Position numbers and translations under genes: made by a program. 64,000 nt of DNA from CAIMZW01 sp037142435. Lineage in GTDB: Bacteria; Actinomycetota; Actinomycetes; Nanopelagicales; Nanopelagicaceae. The stretch is taken from NCBI GenBank assembly GCA_037142435.1, contig JBAXAO010000002.1, forward strand, positions 1-64,000, given 5' to 3'. The notes below the pieces were generated by a model, which was not told the origin of the DNA, did not search any database, and saw only the letters and a list, made by a program, of their open reading frames with translations. Of this stretch, positions 9,041 to 16,804 are shown in pieces. Position 1 is the first letter of the stretch, and the number at the start of each line of letters is the position of its first letter.

Positions 9041-9813
9041 GTGAAGACTCCCTTTTTTCCGTTGACAGCGTGACCAGACGAATTCACTCTGACTCATCGA
9101 TGTTCGCCGGCGGAATTCGCGCTTTATTACAGCAAGCGCTTCATCCTGAAGCAATGGCGGGTGTTGCCCAAAATTCTAACTTTCGTGAAGATGCTTGGGG
9201 ACGATTGCAACGAACTGGTGATTACGTTGGACTTCTAACATTTGGTCCCAAAAACCAAGCGGAGGCCTTGGCGGCTCGAGTTCGCGGTATACATTCCAAA
9301 CTCGGGCTTGATGATCCGCATCTGCTTTTATGGGTCCATATGTCGATGGTGGACTCTTTCTTGGACTGCGCCGTGAGGTCGGGTTTGGAATTGAGCCAAT
9401 CCGAGCAAGATCAATATCTGGCCGAGATGGTCATCTTTGCCGAACTCGTTGGTATCGATGCAAACGAAGTTCCTGCTTCCGTTCCTCAGATGAAAAACTA
9501 CTTCCAAGCGATTCAGCCGGAATTAGCCGCCAGCGAAGATGCCAAACGAGCCGCACTCTTTTTAACCTTTCCGCCCATGCCTACGGCGGTGAGGTTGGGC
9601 ACACTTGCTGCCCCGGCGTGGGCAGGTGTGGCTGCGATAGCCACTGCCTCTCTTCCGAATTGGGCTCGAAATTTGTATCACTTGCCATCTTTTCCTGGCC
9701 ATGTGCGGGCAACAGACCTGGCGCTGCGCCAACTTCGTAGTTCTATTCGCCTTATTCCCGAATCTTGGCTGGGCAATCCCAGTTCAAAGTTTGCTCAAGG
9801 AGTTTCGGTATGA
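9037..9813 (+). CDS. DUF2236 / MpaB-type oxygenase-domain protein
   Basis: A 258-residue protein resembling the MpaB/rubber-oxygenase (DUF2236) superfamily, alpha-helical proteins that in studied members bind heme through conserved His. Visible family features are LLQQALHPEAMAGV near residues 30-43, a basic segment around GRLQRTGDYV, and LWVHMSMVDSFL near residue 100, each with a conserved His or Arg. No signal peptide is obvious. The actual reaction is unknown. It overlaps its neighbours on both sides by 4 bases, so it sits in one transcript with MarC and the ParA-like ATPase. Confidence 0.75.
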   Translation: MSEDSLFSVDSVTRRIHSDSSMFAGGIRALLQQALHPEAMAGVAQNSNFREDAWGRLQRTGDYVGLLTFGPKNQAEALAARVRGIHSKLGLDDPHLLLWVHMSMVDSFLDCAVRSGLELSQSEQDQYLAEMVIFAELVGIDANEVPASVPQMKNYFQAIQPELAASEDAKRAALFLTFPPMPTAVRLGTLAAPAWAGVAAIATASLPNWARNLYHLPSFPGHVRATDLALRQLRSSIRLIPESWLGNPSSKFAQGVSV

Positions 9814-10556
9814 CGCAGTATCTGGCGGTAGCGAATCCTGCTGGTGGAACTGGAAAAACGACGACCGCTCATGCACTGGCGGTTTCCTTTGCTGAATATG
9901 GGAAACGTACGTTGTTAGTTGATTGCACTTCGACTGCCAACTTAACTTATTTGTTAGGCGTAGAAAATCCGCGAGATACAACCTTCGATCTTTTTAGCAA
10001 TTCATCTTTTGCCGAATCTGCAATCGTTTCTACTTCTGAACGATTTTCTTTTCTTCCATCTGATTCGAGACTCTCGTATTTAGACAATCGAGATAAATCT
10101 CTGAAAGCAATCACCGAAAATTTTAAAAAGTCGTTAGATCAGATCGATTCGCCTTTCGATTTTGTAATCTTAGATACGCCTTCAACGTTGTCGCAGGGTT
10201 GGATGGCCACGTTATTGCTAGCAGATTTTCATCTCGGAGTGACGACAGCTGGATTTGGAAGTGTTCGTGGAATTATTCAGACTCAAGAAGTTGTAGAAGT
10301 TTTGCGGAAAAGCCATGGTTCTTCTGCCCACTGGCTGGGGACGCTGACAACTCAGGGAGCGAACGATTCACCCGCACTTGATCTTCTTGGAAGTGAATCT
10401 AGATTGCTGGCGCCATCGATTCCGCGAGCGTCCAGTGTGCTGGCAGCAGAAACCACGGGCAAGTCAGTATTAAACAATGACAATTCCGGGAAAGTTGCCC
10501 TCGCTTATCGAGAATTGGCCTACTTCTTGTTGGAAGAGATAACTAGCAAGAGCTAG
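9810..10556 (+). CDS. ParA/MinD-like P-loop ATPase lacking the signature lysine
   Basis: A 248-residue ATPase of the ParA/MinD superfamily. The P-loop reads AGGTGKTTT at residues 11-19: the nucleotide-binding Lys16 is present, but the signature lysine that opens the deviant Walker A motif (KGGxGKT) is Ala11. A Walker B-like DFVILDTPSTL follows. Start at 9810 overlaps the preceding stop (ATGA); the earlier ATG at 9765 lies within the preceding gene. No parB gene or parS-like site is seen beside it, so chromosome partitioning is not implied. A related ParA-like gene (Rv3213c) lies in the moeZ-TetR-DUF3107 neighbourhood of mycobacteria. Confidence 0.8.
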   Translation: MTQYLAVANPAGGTGKTTTAHALAVSFAEYGKRTLLVDCTSTANLTYLLGVENPRDTTFDLFSNSSFAESAIVSTSERFSFLPSDSRLSYLDNRDKSLKAITENFKKSLDQIDSPFDFVILDTPSTLSQGWMATLLLADFHLGVTTAGFGSVRGIIQTQEVVEVLRKSHGSSAHWLGTLTTQGANDSPALDLLGSESRLLAPSIPRASSVLAAETTGKSVLNNDNSGKVALAYRELAYFLLEEITSKS

Positions 10557-10807
10557 AGATTTGCAAAGCCAACTCGACGTTCGGCAGATTCGCCTACTTC
10601 GACGAAGGAAATTTTTGCCGAACTAATAATGGTTTTTCTGCCCTTGGTATCTTCCAGAACCAGCGCTTCATTCTTTTCCAGAGCATCTTTAACTGCTTTT
10701 AATACAACATCTTGAGACAATTCGCTTTCGATGTTGAGCTCTTGAGAACTATCGGAGATGCCGATGCGGACATCTGTGTGGTTTCCAGCACTTTTCTTTG
10801 TAGTCAT
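10553..10807 (-). CDS. DUF3107 family protein
   Basis: An 84-residue protein of an actinobacteria-restricted family of unknown function. After a short variable start the sequence shows DVRIGISDSSQEL, an acidic helix, then a beta-rich end with EVGESAERRVGF, which is the recognisable family ending. The TetR gene lies 36 bases upstream on the same strand. The same pair beside moeZ occurs in Mycobacterium (Rv3208-Rv3208A). Its stop codon shares bases with the stop of the convergent ParA-like gene (CTAG). Confidence 0.85.
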   Translation of the reverse strand: MTTKKSAGNHTDVRIGISDSSQELNIESELSQDVVLKAVKDALEKNEALVLEDTKGRKTIISSAKISFVEVGESAERRVGFANL

Positions 10808-10843
10808 ATCTGAAGTTTAGTCATCGTTTCGCGCGGGTGCGAG

Positions 10844-11458
10844 TCAGTTTGCGGACTTGGGGAAGCCTGAAATACCGCGCCAGAGAAGGTTAGAAACAAG
10901 TTCACCAGCAATTTCGCGATTTATTTTTCCGTCACGCTCTAACCAATGCCGAGCTGCCGTTTGGGTGGTTCCGATCAAGCCCACGGCAAGCATCATCGAG
11001 GCTTCTTTAGCCAAGCCAGTGTCGAGTGAAATAACAGCGCTAACGGCTGCTGCACAGTCGTAGGTCATTCGATTAAGTCGCTCGCGAACTTGTGGCTCGA
11101 CAGCCATATCGCTTTCGAAAAGCAAGCGAAAAGCTTCGCCTTCATCATTGATGAAACTAAAGTACGCATCCACTGTTGCTCGTACTCTGTCAGCGTTAGC
11201 GGAGGTTGAGGCGATTGCTTTTTGAATATCAAAAACTAAGGAATCAATATGCAAATCTAGGACGGCAAGGTAGAGATCAAGCTTGGACGGAAAATGTTGA
11301 TAGAGCACGGGCTTGCTCACCTTGGCTCTATCGGCAATTTCATCCATCGCTGCTTGGTGGTATCCAGCCGCGGTGAAGACTTCCAGAGCTGCGGTCAGAA
11401 GTTGAGCGCGCCGCTCATCCCGGGGGAGTCGGCCACGGCCTGCGATATCGGTGGTCAT
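10844..11458 (-). CDS. TetR-family transcriptional regulator
   Basis: A 204-residue repressor-type protein. The N-terminal helix-turn-helix (about residues 14-62) includes LLTAALEVFTAAGY and KVSKPVLYQHFPSK, which are strong TetR signatures; the C-terminal ligand or dimer domain is helical. It is followed by DUF3107 on the same strand and lies divergent from moeZ, so the intergenic region 11459-11602 may hold its operator. I could not identify a convincing operator palindrome. The ligand is unknown. Confidence 0.9.
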   Translation of the reverse strand: MTTDIAGRGRLPRDERRAQLLTAALEVFTAAGYHQAAMDEIADRAKVSKPVLYQHFPSKLDLYLAVLDLHIDSLVFDIQKAIASTSANADRVRATVDAYFSFINDEGEAFRLLFESDMAVEPQVRERLNRMTYDCAAAVSAVISLDTGLAKEASMMLAVGLIGTTQTAARHWLERDGKINREIAGELVSNLLWRGISGFPKSAN

Positions 11459-11602
11459 ACGTTGAATCGTACGACCTTAGGCAGGGTGAGAAGATAAGTT
11501 TTTCGCTATTTCTGGGCTTAACGCCCATTGTTTTGCGGTGGCAGGGAATATCCACGAAAATGGGAGGGTTACCTTAGGTACTCACTGAAGAAAAGAGAGA
11601 CC

Positions 11603-12790
11603 GTGCCCTCATCAATCCCCGCTCTAGTTGAACCTGGTCCTGCCCTGACGGTAGATGAGGTTCGACGATATAGCCGCCATCTGATCATTCCAGACGTCGG
11701 AATGGCCGGACAACGTCGGTTGATGAATGCCAAAGTCCTCTGCGTTGGTGCTGGTGGATTAGGTTCTCCTGCCCTGATGTATCTCGCCGCTGCCGGCGTC
11801 GGAACTCTCGGCATCGTTGAATTTGATGTAGTGGATGAATCAAATTTGCAGCGACAAATAATTCATGGTCAATCTGATATTGGTAAGAGCAAAGCCTTAA
11901 GTGCCAAAGAAACCATCGCCGAAATTAACCCGTATGTAAATGTTCAGATTCACAATGTACGCCTCGATATCGATAACGTAATGGAAATTTTTTCCCAATA
12001 TGACCTCATCGTTGATGGAACTGACAACTTTGCAACTCGCTATCTCGTCAACGATGCTTGTGTACTTTTAAAGAAGCCCTACGTCTGGGGATCCATTTAT
12101 CGTTTTGATGGCCAAGCCAGTGTTTTTTGGGCTGAGTATGGTCCTTGCTATCGCTGCTTGTATCCCGAGCCACCACCTCCAGGAATGGTCCCCAGCTGCG
12201 CCGAAGGCGGAGTTCTCGGTGTGCTGTGTGCCTCTATTGGGTCCATTCAGACAACTGAAGCAATCAAATTAATCGCAGGAATCGGTGAACCACTTGTCGG
12301 TTCTTTAATGATTTATGACGCTCTGGAAATGTCCTACCGAAAAATTAATGTGAGGAAAGATCCCAACTGCCCGATCTGTAGCGATCATCCAACTCAAACT
12401 GAATTGCTGCCGGACTACGAAGCTTTCTGTGGAGTCCTCACTGAAAGTGCGGCAGCTGCCTCAACAGGCTCCACCATCTCCGTAACTGAGCTCAAGGCCA
12501 AAATGGATAACCATGAAAAATTCATGTTGATCGATGTCCGCGAACCTAGCGAGTGGGACATCGTCAAAATTCCAGGCGCTACATTGATACCCAAGCAAGG
12601 GTTTATTGATGGCTCAGCTCTGGAATCTCTGCCTAACGATGTACCCATTATTTTGCACTGCAAATCTGGGGTTCGCTCGGCTGAGTGTCTAGCTGTCCTG
12701 AAGCAAGCCGGATTTGCAGATGCCACACACGTCGCCGGCGGCGTCGTTGCATGGGTAAAGCAAATCGACCCTTCACTCCCCATTTACTAG
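11603..12790 (+). CDS. moeZ: MoeZ: adenylyltransferase/sulfurtransferase (ThiF + rhodanese)
   Basis: Activates the C-terminus of ubiquitin-like sulfur carriers by adenylation and then supplies sulfur, for cofactor and cysteine biosynthesis. The ThiF/E1 domain starts with RYSRHLIIPDVG and has the nucleotide loop GAGGLGS at residues 49-55. Zinc CxxC pairs are visible in CYRCLYPE and CPICSDH. The C-terminal rhodanese domain ends with the active loop LHCKSGVRS, catalytic Cys353. I chose GTG 11603, preceded by the purine-rich AAGAGAGA; the frame is open upstream to an ATG at 11528, but that extension has no family match. Length of 395 fits MoeZ. Confidence 0.93.
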   Translation: MPSSIPALVEPGPALTVDEVRRYSRHLIIPDVGMAGQRRLMNAKVLCVGAGGLGSPALMYLAAAGVGTLGIVEFDVVDESNLQRQIIHGQSDIGKSKALSAKETIAEINPYVNVQIHNVRLDIDNVMEIFSQYDLIVDGTDNFATRYLVNDACVLLKKPYVWGSIYRFDGQASVFWAEYGPCYRCLYPEPPPPGMVPSCAEGGVLGVLCASIGSIQTTEAIKLIAGIGEPLVGSLMIYDALEMSYRKINVRKDPNCPICSDHPTQTELLPDYEAFCGVLTESAAAASTGSTISVTELKAKMDNHEKFMLIDVREPSEWDIVKIPGATLIPKQGFIDGSALESLPNDVPIILHCKSGVRSAECLAVLKQAGFADATHVAGGVVAWVKQIDPSLPIY

Positions 12791-12824
12791 TACCCACAAG
12801 TTCCCGCTAAAGAATCGAGCCCAG

Positions 12825-13709
12825 ATGTCAGATCGTCGCCTCCTCCTCGTTCATGCTCATCCAGACGATGAGACGATCAACAACGGAGCCACTATGGCTA
12901 AATATGTTGCTGATGGCGTCAAAGTTACGCTTGTAACTTGCACACGTGGCGAAGAAGGCGAAGTTTTGGTTGTCGATCTTGCCCATTTGGCGAGTACGCA
13001 TTCTGATCAACTCGGAACTCACCGCGAGACTGAGCTTGCGGCTGCGATGGAGTTATTAGGCGTAAGTGATCATCGCTTCCTCGGAGCACCGGAGCGCAAA
13101 TGGCGCGACAGCGGAATGATGGGCACCGAGCCAAACAATCGAACTGATGTTTTTTGGCAAGCCGATCTCGACGATGCGGCTGCTCAACTCGTGAAAGTTA
13201 TTCGTGAGATCAAACCTCAGGTATTGGTTACCTATGATGAATTTGGCGGCTATGGCCATCCCGATCATATTCAGGCGCATCGTGTGGCGATGCGGGCAGC
13301 CGAACTCGCTGCCGAAAAGAATCATGGCGAGGGCCAACCTTGGGAAATTTCCAAAATATATTGGAACACCATGCCCCGTTCTGTGATTCAAGCTGGCATA
13401 GATAAAATGAAAGAGATGGGCTCGGATTTCTTCGGTGCTGAAAGTGCAGATGATCTTCCCTTCGCTAAGCCCGATGAGCTCGTCACAACTTTGATTGACG
13501 GCTCGGAGTACGTAGATGCAAAAATGGCAGCAATGAAAGCTCATGAAACGCAAATTTCCGTCGACGGTCCTTTCTTTGCACTCTCTAACAATGTTGGCCT
13601 CAATGTTTGGGGAAATGAGTACTACACCTTGGTTAAAGGGGAAAAAGCCGGAGCTCTAGATGAGCACGGGAGAGAAACAGATCTCTTCGCTGGCCTAAGC
13701 ACTATTTGA
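12825..13709 (+). CDS. mshB: MshB: GlcNAc-Ins deacetylase of mycothiol biosynthesis
   Basis: Zinc hydrolase that removes acetate from GlcNAc-inositol, the second committed step to mycothiol, the main low-molecular thiol of actinobacteria. The LmbE-family motif HAHPDDE gives His12 and Asp15, and GGYGHPDH gives His145 and His148. The segments TCTRGEEGEV and RWRDSGMMGT-like KWRDSGMMGT match MshB better than the paralogous amidase Mca, which has GGERG at the first position. At 294 residues the length is normal. A small membrane protein gene follows directly. Confidence 0.9.
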   Translation: MSDRRLLLVHAHPDDETINNGATMAKYVADGVKVTLVTCTRGEEGEVLVVDLAHLASTHSDQLGTHRETELAAAMELLGVSDHRFLGAPERKWRDSGMMGTEPNNRTDVFWQADLDDAAAQLVKVIREIKPQVLVTYDEFGGYGHPDHIQAHRVAMRAAELAAEKNHGEGQPWEISKIYWNTMPRSVIQAGIDKMKEMGSDFFGAESADDLPFAKPDELVTTLIDGSEYVDAKMAAMKAHETQISVDGPFFALSNNVGLNVWGNEYYTLVKGEKAGALDEHGRETDLFAGLSTI

Positions 13710-13711
13710 TA

Positions 13712-14026
13712 ATGGTTCGCTTCTTACTCGCCATCGCAGCTGGAGTCGTGCTCGGGTTTTCAACTTTGGTCATTCACAATGCCTGGCCACCGGTCGGACT
13801 AATTTTCGCATTGCTGGAAACGGCGGTCGGGATTTATCTTGTAGGCAGCATCTCTGGGTCGCGATGGTTGAAATTACCGGCGGCCTTGGGTTGGTTGGCT
13901 ATCGTCTTACGTGCTGGGACGCACGGCGTCAGTTTTGAAATATTAGTCATGGGTAACACGACAGGTAATATCTTCTTGCTTGCCGGAATTTCGCTCTTGG
14001 TAATCGTGGGCTTAAAACGCGTCTAA
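13712..14026 (+). CDS. Small integral membrane protein (DUF6113-like) downstream of mshB
   Basis: About 104 residues with four hydrophobic helices and almost no soluble part. A comparable small membrane protein often follows mshB in actinobacteria; its role is unknown to me. The start may be ATG 13712 or the TTG at 13706, which overlaps the mshB stop. The stop codon shares bases with the stop of the convergent cysS gene (CTAA at 14023-14026), leaving no room for a terminator between them. Confidence 0.65.
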   Translation: MVRFLLAIAAGVVLGFSTLVIHNAWPPVGLIFALLETAVGIYLVGSISGSRWLKLPAALGWLAIVLRAGTHGVSFEILVMGNTTGNIFLLAGISLLVIVGLKRV

Positions 14027-15444
14027 TAAATTCGTTCCCACTTTTGTCCTTCGGCTGTATCTCTAATTTCAATTTTTAAAAGAAGTAGTTTGTCTCGCAA
14101 TTGATCGCTGAGGACATAGTCTTTTTGGGCCCTTGCTCGCTCTCGTAGTGCTAGAAGTTCGGAAACCTCTAGGGTAATTTCCGCCTGAACTTCTTCACGT
14201 TCGAGATCGAGCCCCAGGAGGTTATCAATTCGGGCAAATATTTCTCGTTTGCAACCGGCAGATAGTTCTGGATCCTTCTCTAGAGAACGCAAGCGTTGAA
14301 TAACTTTTGGTGTATCCAAATCATTTTCGAAGTCAGCGACCATACCTTCGACTTCGCGCTCGATGGTCTCACCATCTATAGATTGGCTCTCGCTCCATTC
14401 CGACATTTTTGCTCGCCATCTTTGAATCACCGAATGAGCGGCATTGATCGCATCCCACGTCAGATCCATCTGACTGCGGTAGCGGTTTTCTAAGAAGCAG
14501 AGCCGAAGCGCAAGTGGATCGATTCCGCGTGTGATGAGATCTCTCACTAAAACAACATTCCCTGAACTCTTGGACATCTTTCGTCCTTCGAAGAGAAGAT
14601 GTTCACCGTGAACCCAGTGATCAACCGCTTCAACACCAGCCAGGAGAGAATTCGACTGAGCTCTTTCATTTTCGTGGTGGGGGAATCGCAAATCTATTCC
14701 GCCTAAATGAAGGTCAACATGTCCCTCTAAGTATTCCAAAGACATAGCCGAACATTCGATGTGCCAACCAGGAAAACCATCTCCCCAAGGAGTTGGCCAA
14801 ACCATTTCGGTACGGTTATGCGCTCGTTTCCAAAGCGCCCAGTCGGCGTGAAATCTTTTCGCGCCATCATCCACATATTCGTACCGGTGCCCTGGTTTTA
14901 GCGCATCTAAGCGATTGCCACTGATTGCGCCGTAATCTGCAAAAGAGTTAGCTGCGAAGTAGATGCTCTCGTCGCTTCCTTGATAGGCATTCCCACTGGC
15001 GATTAATTTTAGTATCGCCGTGACCATCAAATCTACTGTTTCGCTGGCCCTTGGGTAGAGATTGGCGGGAGTGATATTCAGATGGGCAAGATCTTCATGA
15101 AATTTATCTTCGAATTCTCGTGCAATGGCGAGGGCAGAGACTTGCCTATTACTGGCTTCCGCCAACATTTTATCTTCTGTAGATTCCACCAAGTTGCCGT
15201 CAACAAAGTTTTCGTTCATGTGTCCAACGTCGGTGATGTTCTGCACCAAGTAGACAGGCACTTTCCGAAAACTTAGCGTTCGAACAATCAGATCGCTGAG
15301 AAGAAATGTCCTTAAGTTTCCGACGTGAGCATCGCGGTAAACGGTGGGGCCGCAGCAGTAAATCTTCACAGTCTTCGTATCGGCTGAGGTAACGGTCTGG
15401 ACTTCTCGAGATTTTGTGTCGTAGAGACGGAGTAAAGTTTTCAT
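14023..15444 (-). CDS. cysS: Cysteinyl-tRNA synthetase (or close paralogue)
   Basis: Class I aminoacyl-tRNA synthetase charging tRNA-Cys, 473 residues. The N-terminus has CGPTVYRDAHVGN with zinc Cys and the HIGH-equivalent HVGN. Zinc ligands continue in GWHIECSAM and HHENE, and the second ATP signature is KMSKSSGN. A C-terminal helical DALR-like domain is present, which is longer than in MshC. After NITD the sequence has an insertion (VGHMNENFVDG and onward) not found in the usual NITDIDDK form, pointing to a distinct CysS subfamily. The mycothiol ligase MshC is a paralogue; length and motif favour CysS. It overlaps the upstream GNAT gene by 4 bases. Confidence 0.88.
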   Translation of the reverse strand: MKTLLRLYDTKSREVQTVTSADTKTVKIYCCGPTVYRDAHVGNLRTFLLSDLIVRTLSFRKVPVYLVQNITDVGHMNENFVDGNLVESTEDKMLAEASNRQVSALAIAREFEDKFHEDLAHLNITPANLYPRASETVDLMVTAILKLIASGNAYQGSDESIYFAANSFADYGAISGNRLDALKPGHRYEYVDDGAKRFHADWALWKRAHNRTEMVWPTPWGDGFPGWHIECSAMSLEYLEGHVDLHLGGIDLRFPHHENERAQSNSLLAGVEAVDHWVHGEHLLFEGRKMSKSSGNVVLVRDLITRGIDPLALRLCFLENRYRSQMDLTWDAINAAHSVIQRWRAKMSEWSESQSIDGETIEREVEGMVADFENDLDTPKVIQRLRSLEKDPELSAGCKREIFARIDNLLGLDLEREEVQAEITLEVSELLALRERARAQKDYVLSDQLRDKLLLLKIEIRDTAEGQKWERIY

Positions 15445-16385
15445 AATTGGCGATACCGATAATTATGATGAACGTGAAATTCAAATTTTTCGTACAGCGA
15501 TATAGCAGATCCATTCTTGACATCTACTTGCAACATAAATTTATCGGCGTTGCTATGAGCAATGAGTTGGCAGAGAATCTCAACAGCCAATCCGGTACGA
15601 CGAAATTCAGGTTGAACATAAAGGCGGGAAATAACACCCCACTGATTAATGTCGGAGATCCGCCCGGCGGCTACCCAAACCCCATCAATTTCAATGGCCA
15701 CGTATTGCGAAGGGTATGAAGCCATGATGACCTTGCCCTGGCGCTCGCCCTGAATATCTAGCCATCGGTCGCTAGGTTGATTGAGCACGTGAATAAAATA
15801 GTTCCCGCGGCGGAAATGAAAATTTTCGAAAGTTTTGCGATCAGCAATCATGACGTGGGCTTCGATCGAAGTCTTCCAGCCATATTCCTCGAGCACATCA
15901 TCTAGTTCGGCATAGACGGGCAGAGCGACATGGAAAACAGGGGGCAGTCCACGTTCGGCATAAAACTGAACGACGTGATCAAGGCTCTTTCCGAATTCAT
16001 GCCCAGGCTCTCCGTAAGGAGCTTTTCCTCGTGGGCGGACTGAATTTGCCCTACGAGTGAAACCTGAACCCGCACGAAATCTCCAGCCGCCGAATTCTTC
16101 AACTTCTGGAGCGGGCCAGGTCGCTTCGGCTAAATCTTCTAATTCCATGATGCGCAGAGAGCGAGGAGAGCCAGTACCGGCTAGGTGAACCTTCTCGGGG
16201 ATGACTTTCCAAACGAAAATATCTTGCCAGCGAAAGGAGGCAAGTGATCCATCTCTCTTTCTTACCGTGGATGGGCTTTCCAGGATTCCGAGCAGGTCGC
16301 GAAATCCGCCTTCGGGATCGTGTAACCGGATCGTGACGCGCGAGCCGACGCTACTGGTCAATGTGTCCAAAATTCGAGCAACCAT
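15441..16385 (-). CDS. GNAT-family N-acetyltransferase
   Basis: A 314-residue protein with a C-terminal GNAT fold; the acetyl-CoA loop is seen in YVQPEFRRTGLAVEIL. The N-terminal 75 residues form a separate beta-rich domain (GSRVTIRLHDPEGGFRDLLG and DIFVWKVIP). The gene lies divergent from fdxA, an arrangement I recall from other actinobacteria. Substrate is unknown. Its stop overlaps the start of cysS. Promoters for both directions must lie within 16386-16477. Confidence 0.82.
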   Translation of the reverse strand: MVARILDTLTSSVGSRVTIRLHDPEGGFRDLLGILESPSTVRKRDGSLASFRWQDIFVWKVIPEKVHLAGTGSPRSLRIMELEDLAEATWPAPEVEEFGGWRFRAGSGFTRRANSVRPRGKAPYGEPGHEFGKSLDHVVQFYAERGLPPVFHVALPVYAELDDVLEEYGWKTSIEAHVMIADRKTFENFHFRRGNYFIHVLNQPSDRWLDIQGERQGKVIMASYPSQYVAIEIDGVWVAAGRISDINQWGVISRLYVQPEFRRTGLAVEILCQLIAHSNADKFMLQVDVKNGSAISLYEKFEFHVHHNYRYRQL

Positions 16386-16477
16386 GTCATCCTCCCCTCG
16401 CGTAGCCCTATTCTGTACCCTTAAGTGCAGTCAGGCAGAGTTTAAAAACCGAAATGTAATTCTTTGGAGGAGCGAAC

Positions 16478-16801
16478 GTGACCTACGTAATTGCCGAACC
16501 TTGTGTCGACATCAAAGACAAGTCCTGTATCGAGGAGTGTCCAGTTGATTGCATCTACGAGGGCAATCGGATGCTCTATATCCAACCTGACGAGTGTGTT
16601 GACTGCGGAGCCTGCGAGCCCGTCTGCCCAGTAGAAGCCATCTATTACGAAGATGACGTTCCTTCGCAGTGGAAAGAGTATGGCCCGGTTAATAGTGAGT
16701 TCTTTGTCGAAATCGGTTCTCCTGGTGGCGCCAGCAAAGTGGGTCAAACTGGCACAGACCACAACAAAATTGTTTCTTTGCCCATTCAAACCAAAGAGTA
16801 A
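16478..16801 (+). CDS. fdxA: Ferredoxin FdxA, 7Fe-8S type
   Basis: Small electron carrier of 107 residues. Cysteines in CVDIKDKSCIEECPVDC and CVDCGACEPVCP fit one 3Fe-4S and one 4Fe-4S cluster, as in mycobacterial FdxA. The start is GTG 16478, preceded by a clear GGAGG with 7 bases spacing. The gene ends with TAA at 16799-16801, and the next gene continues in the same reading frame right after that stop. A C-terminal extension of about 45 residues is usual for this class. Confidence 0.94.
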   Translation: MTYVIAEPCVDIKDKSCIEECPVDCIYEGNRMLYIQPDECVDCGACEPVCPVEAIYYEDDVPSQWKEYGPVNSEFFVEIGSPGGASKVGQTGTDHNKIVSLPIQTKE

Positions 16802-16804
16802 GAA

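Noticed and set aside
9810..10556. Chromosome partition ParA next to an origin
   Set aside because: No parB, parS-like palindrome, dnaA or DnaA boxes were noticed nearby; the P-loop is atypical.
11459..11602. TetR operator between the TetR gene and moeZ
   Set aside because: I could not find a convincing palindrome of the expected length; only position suggests an operator.
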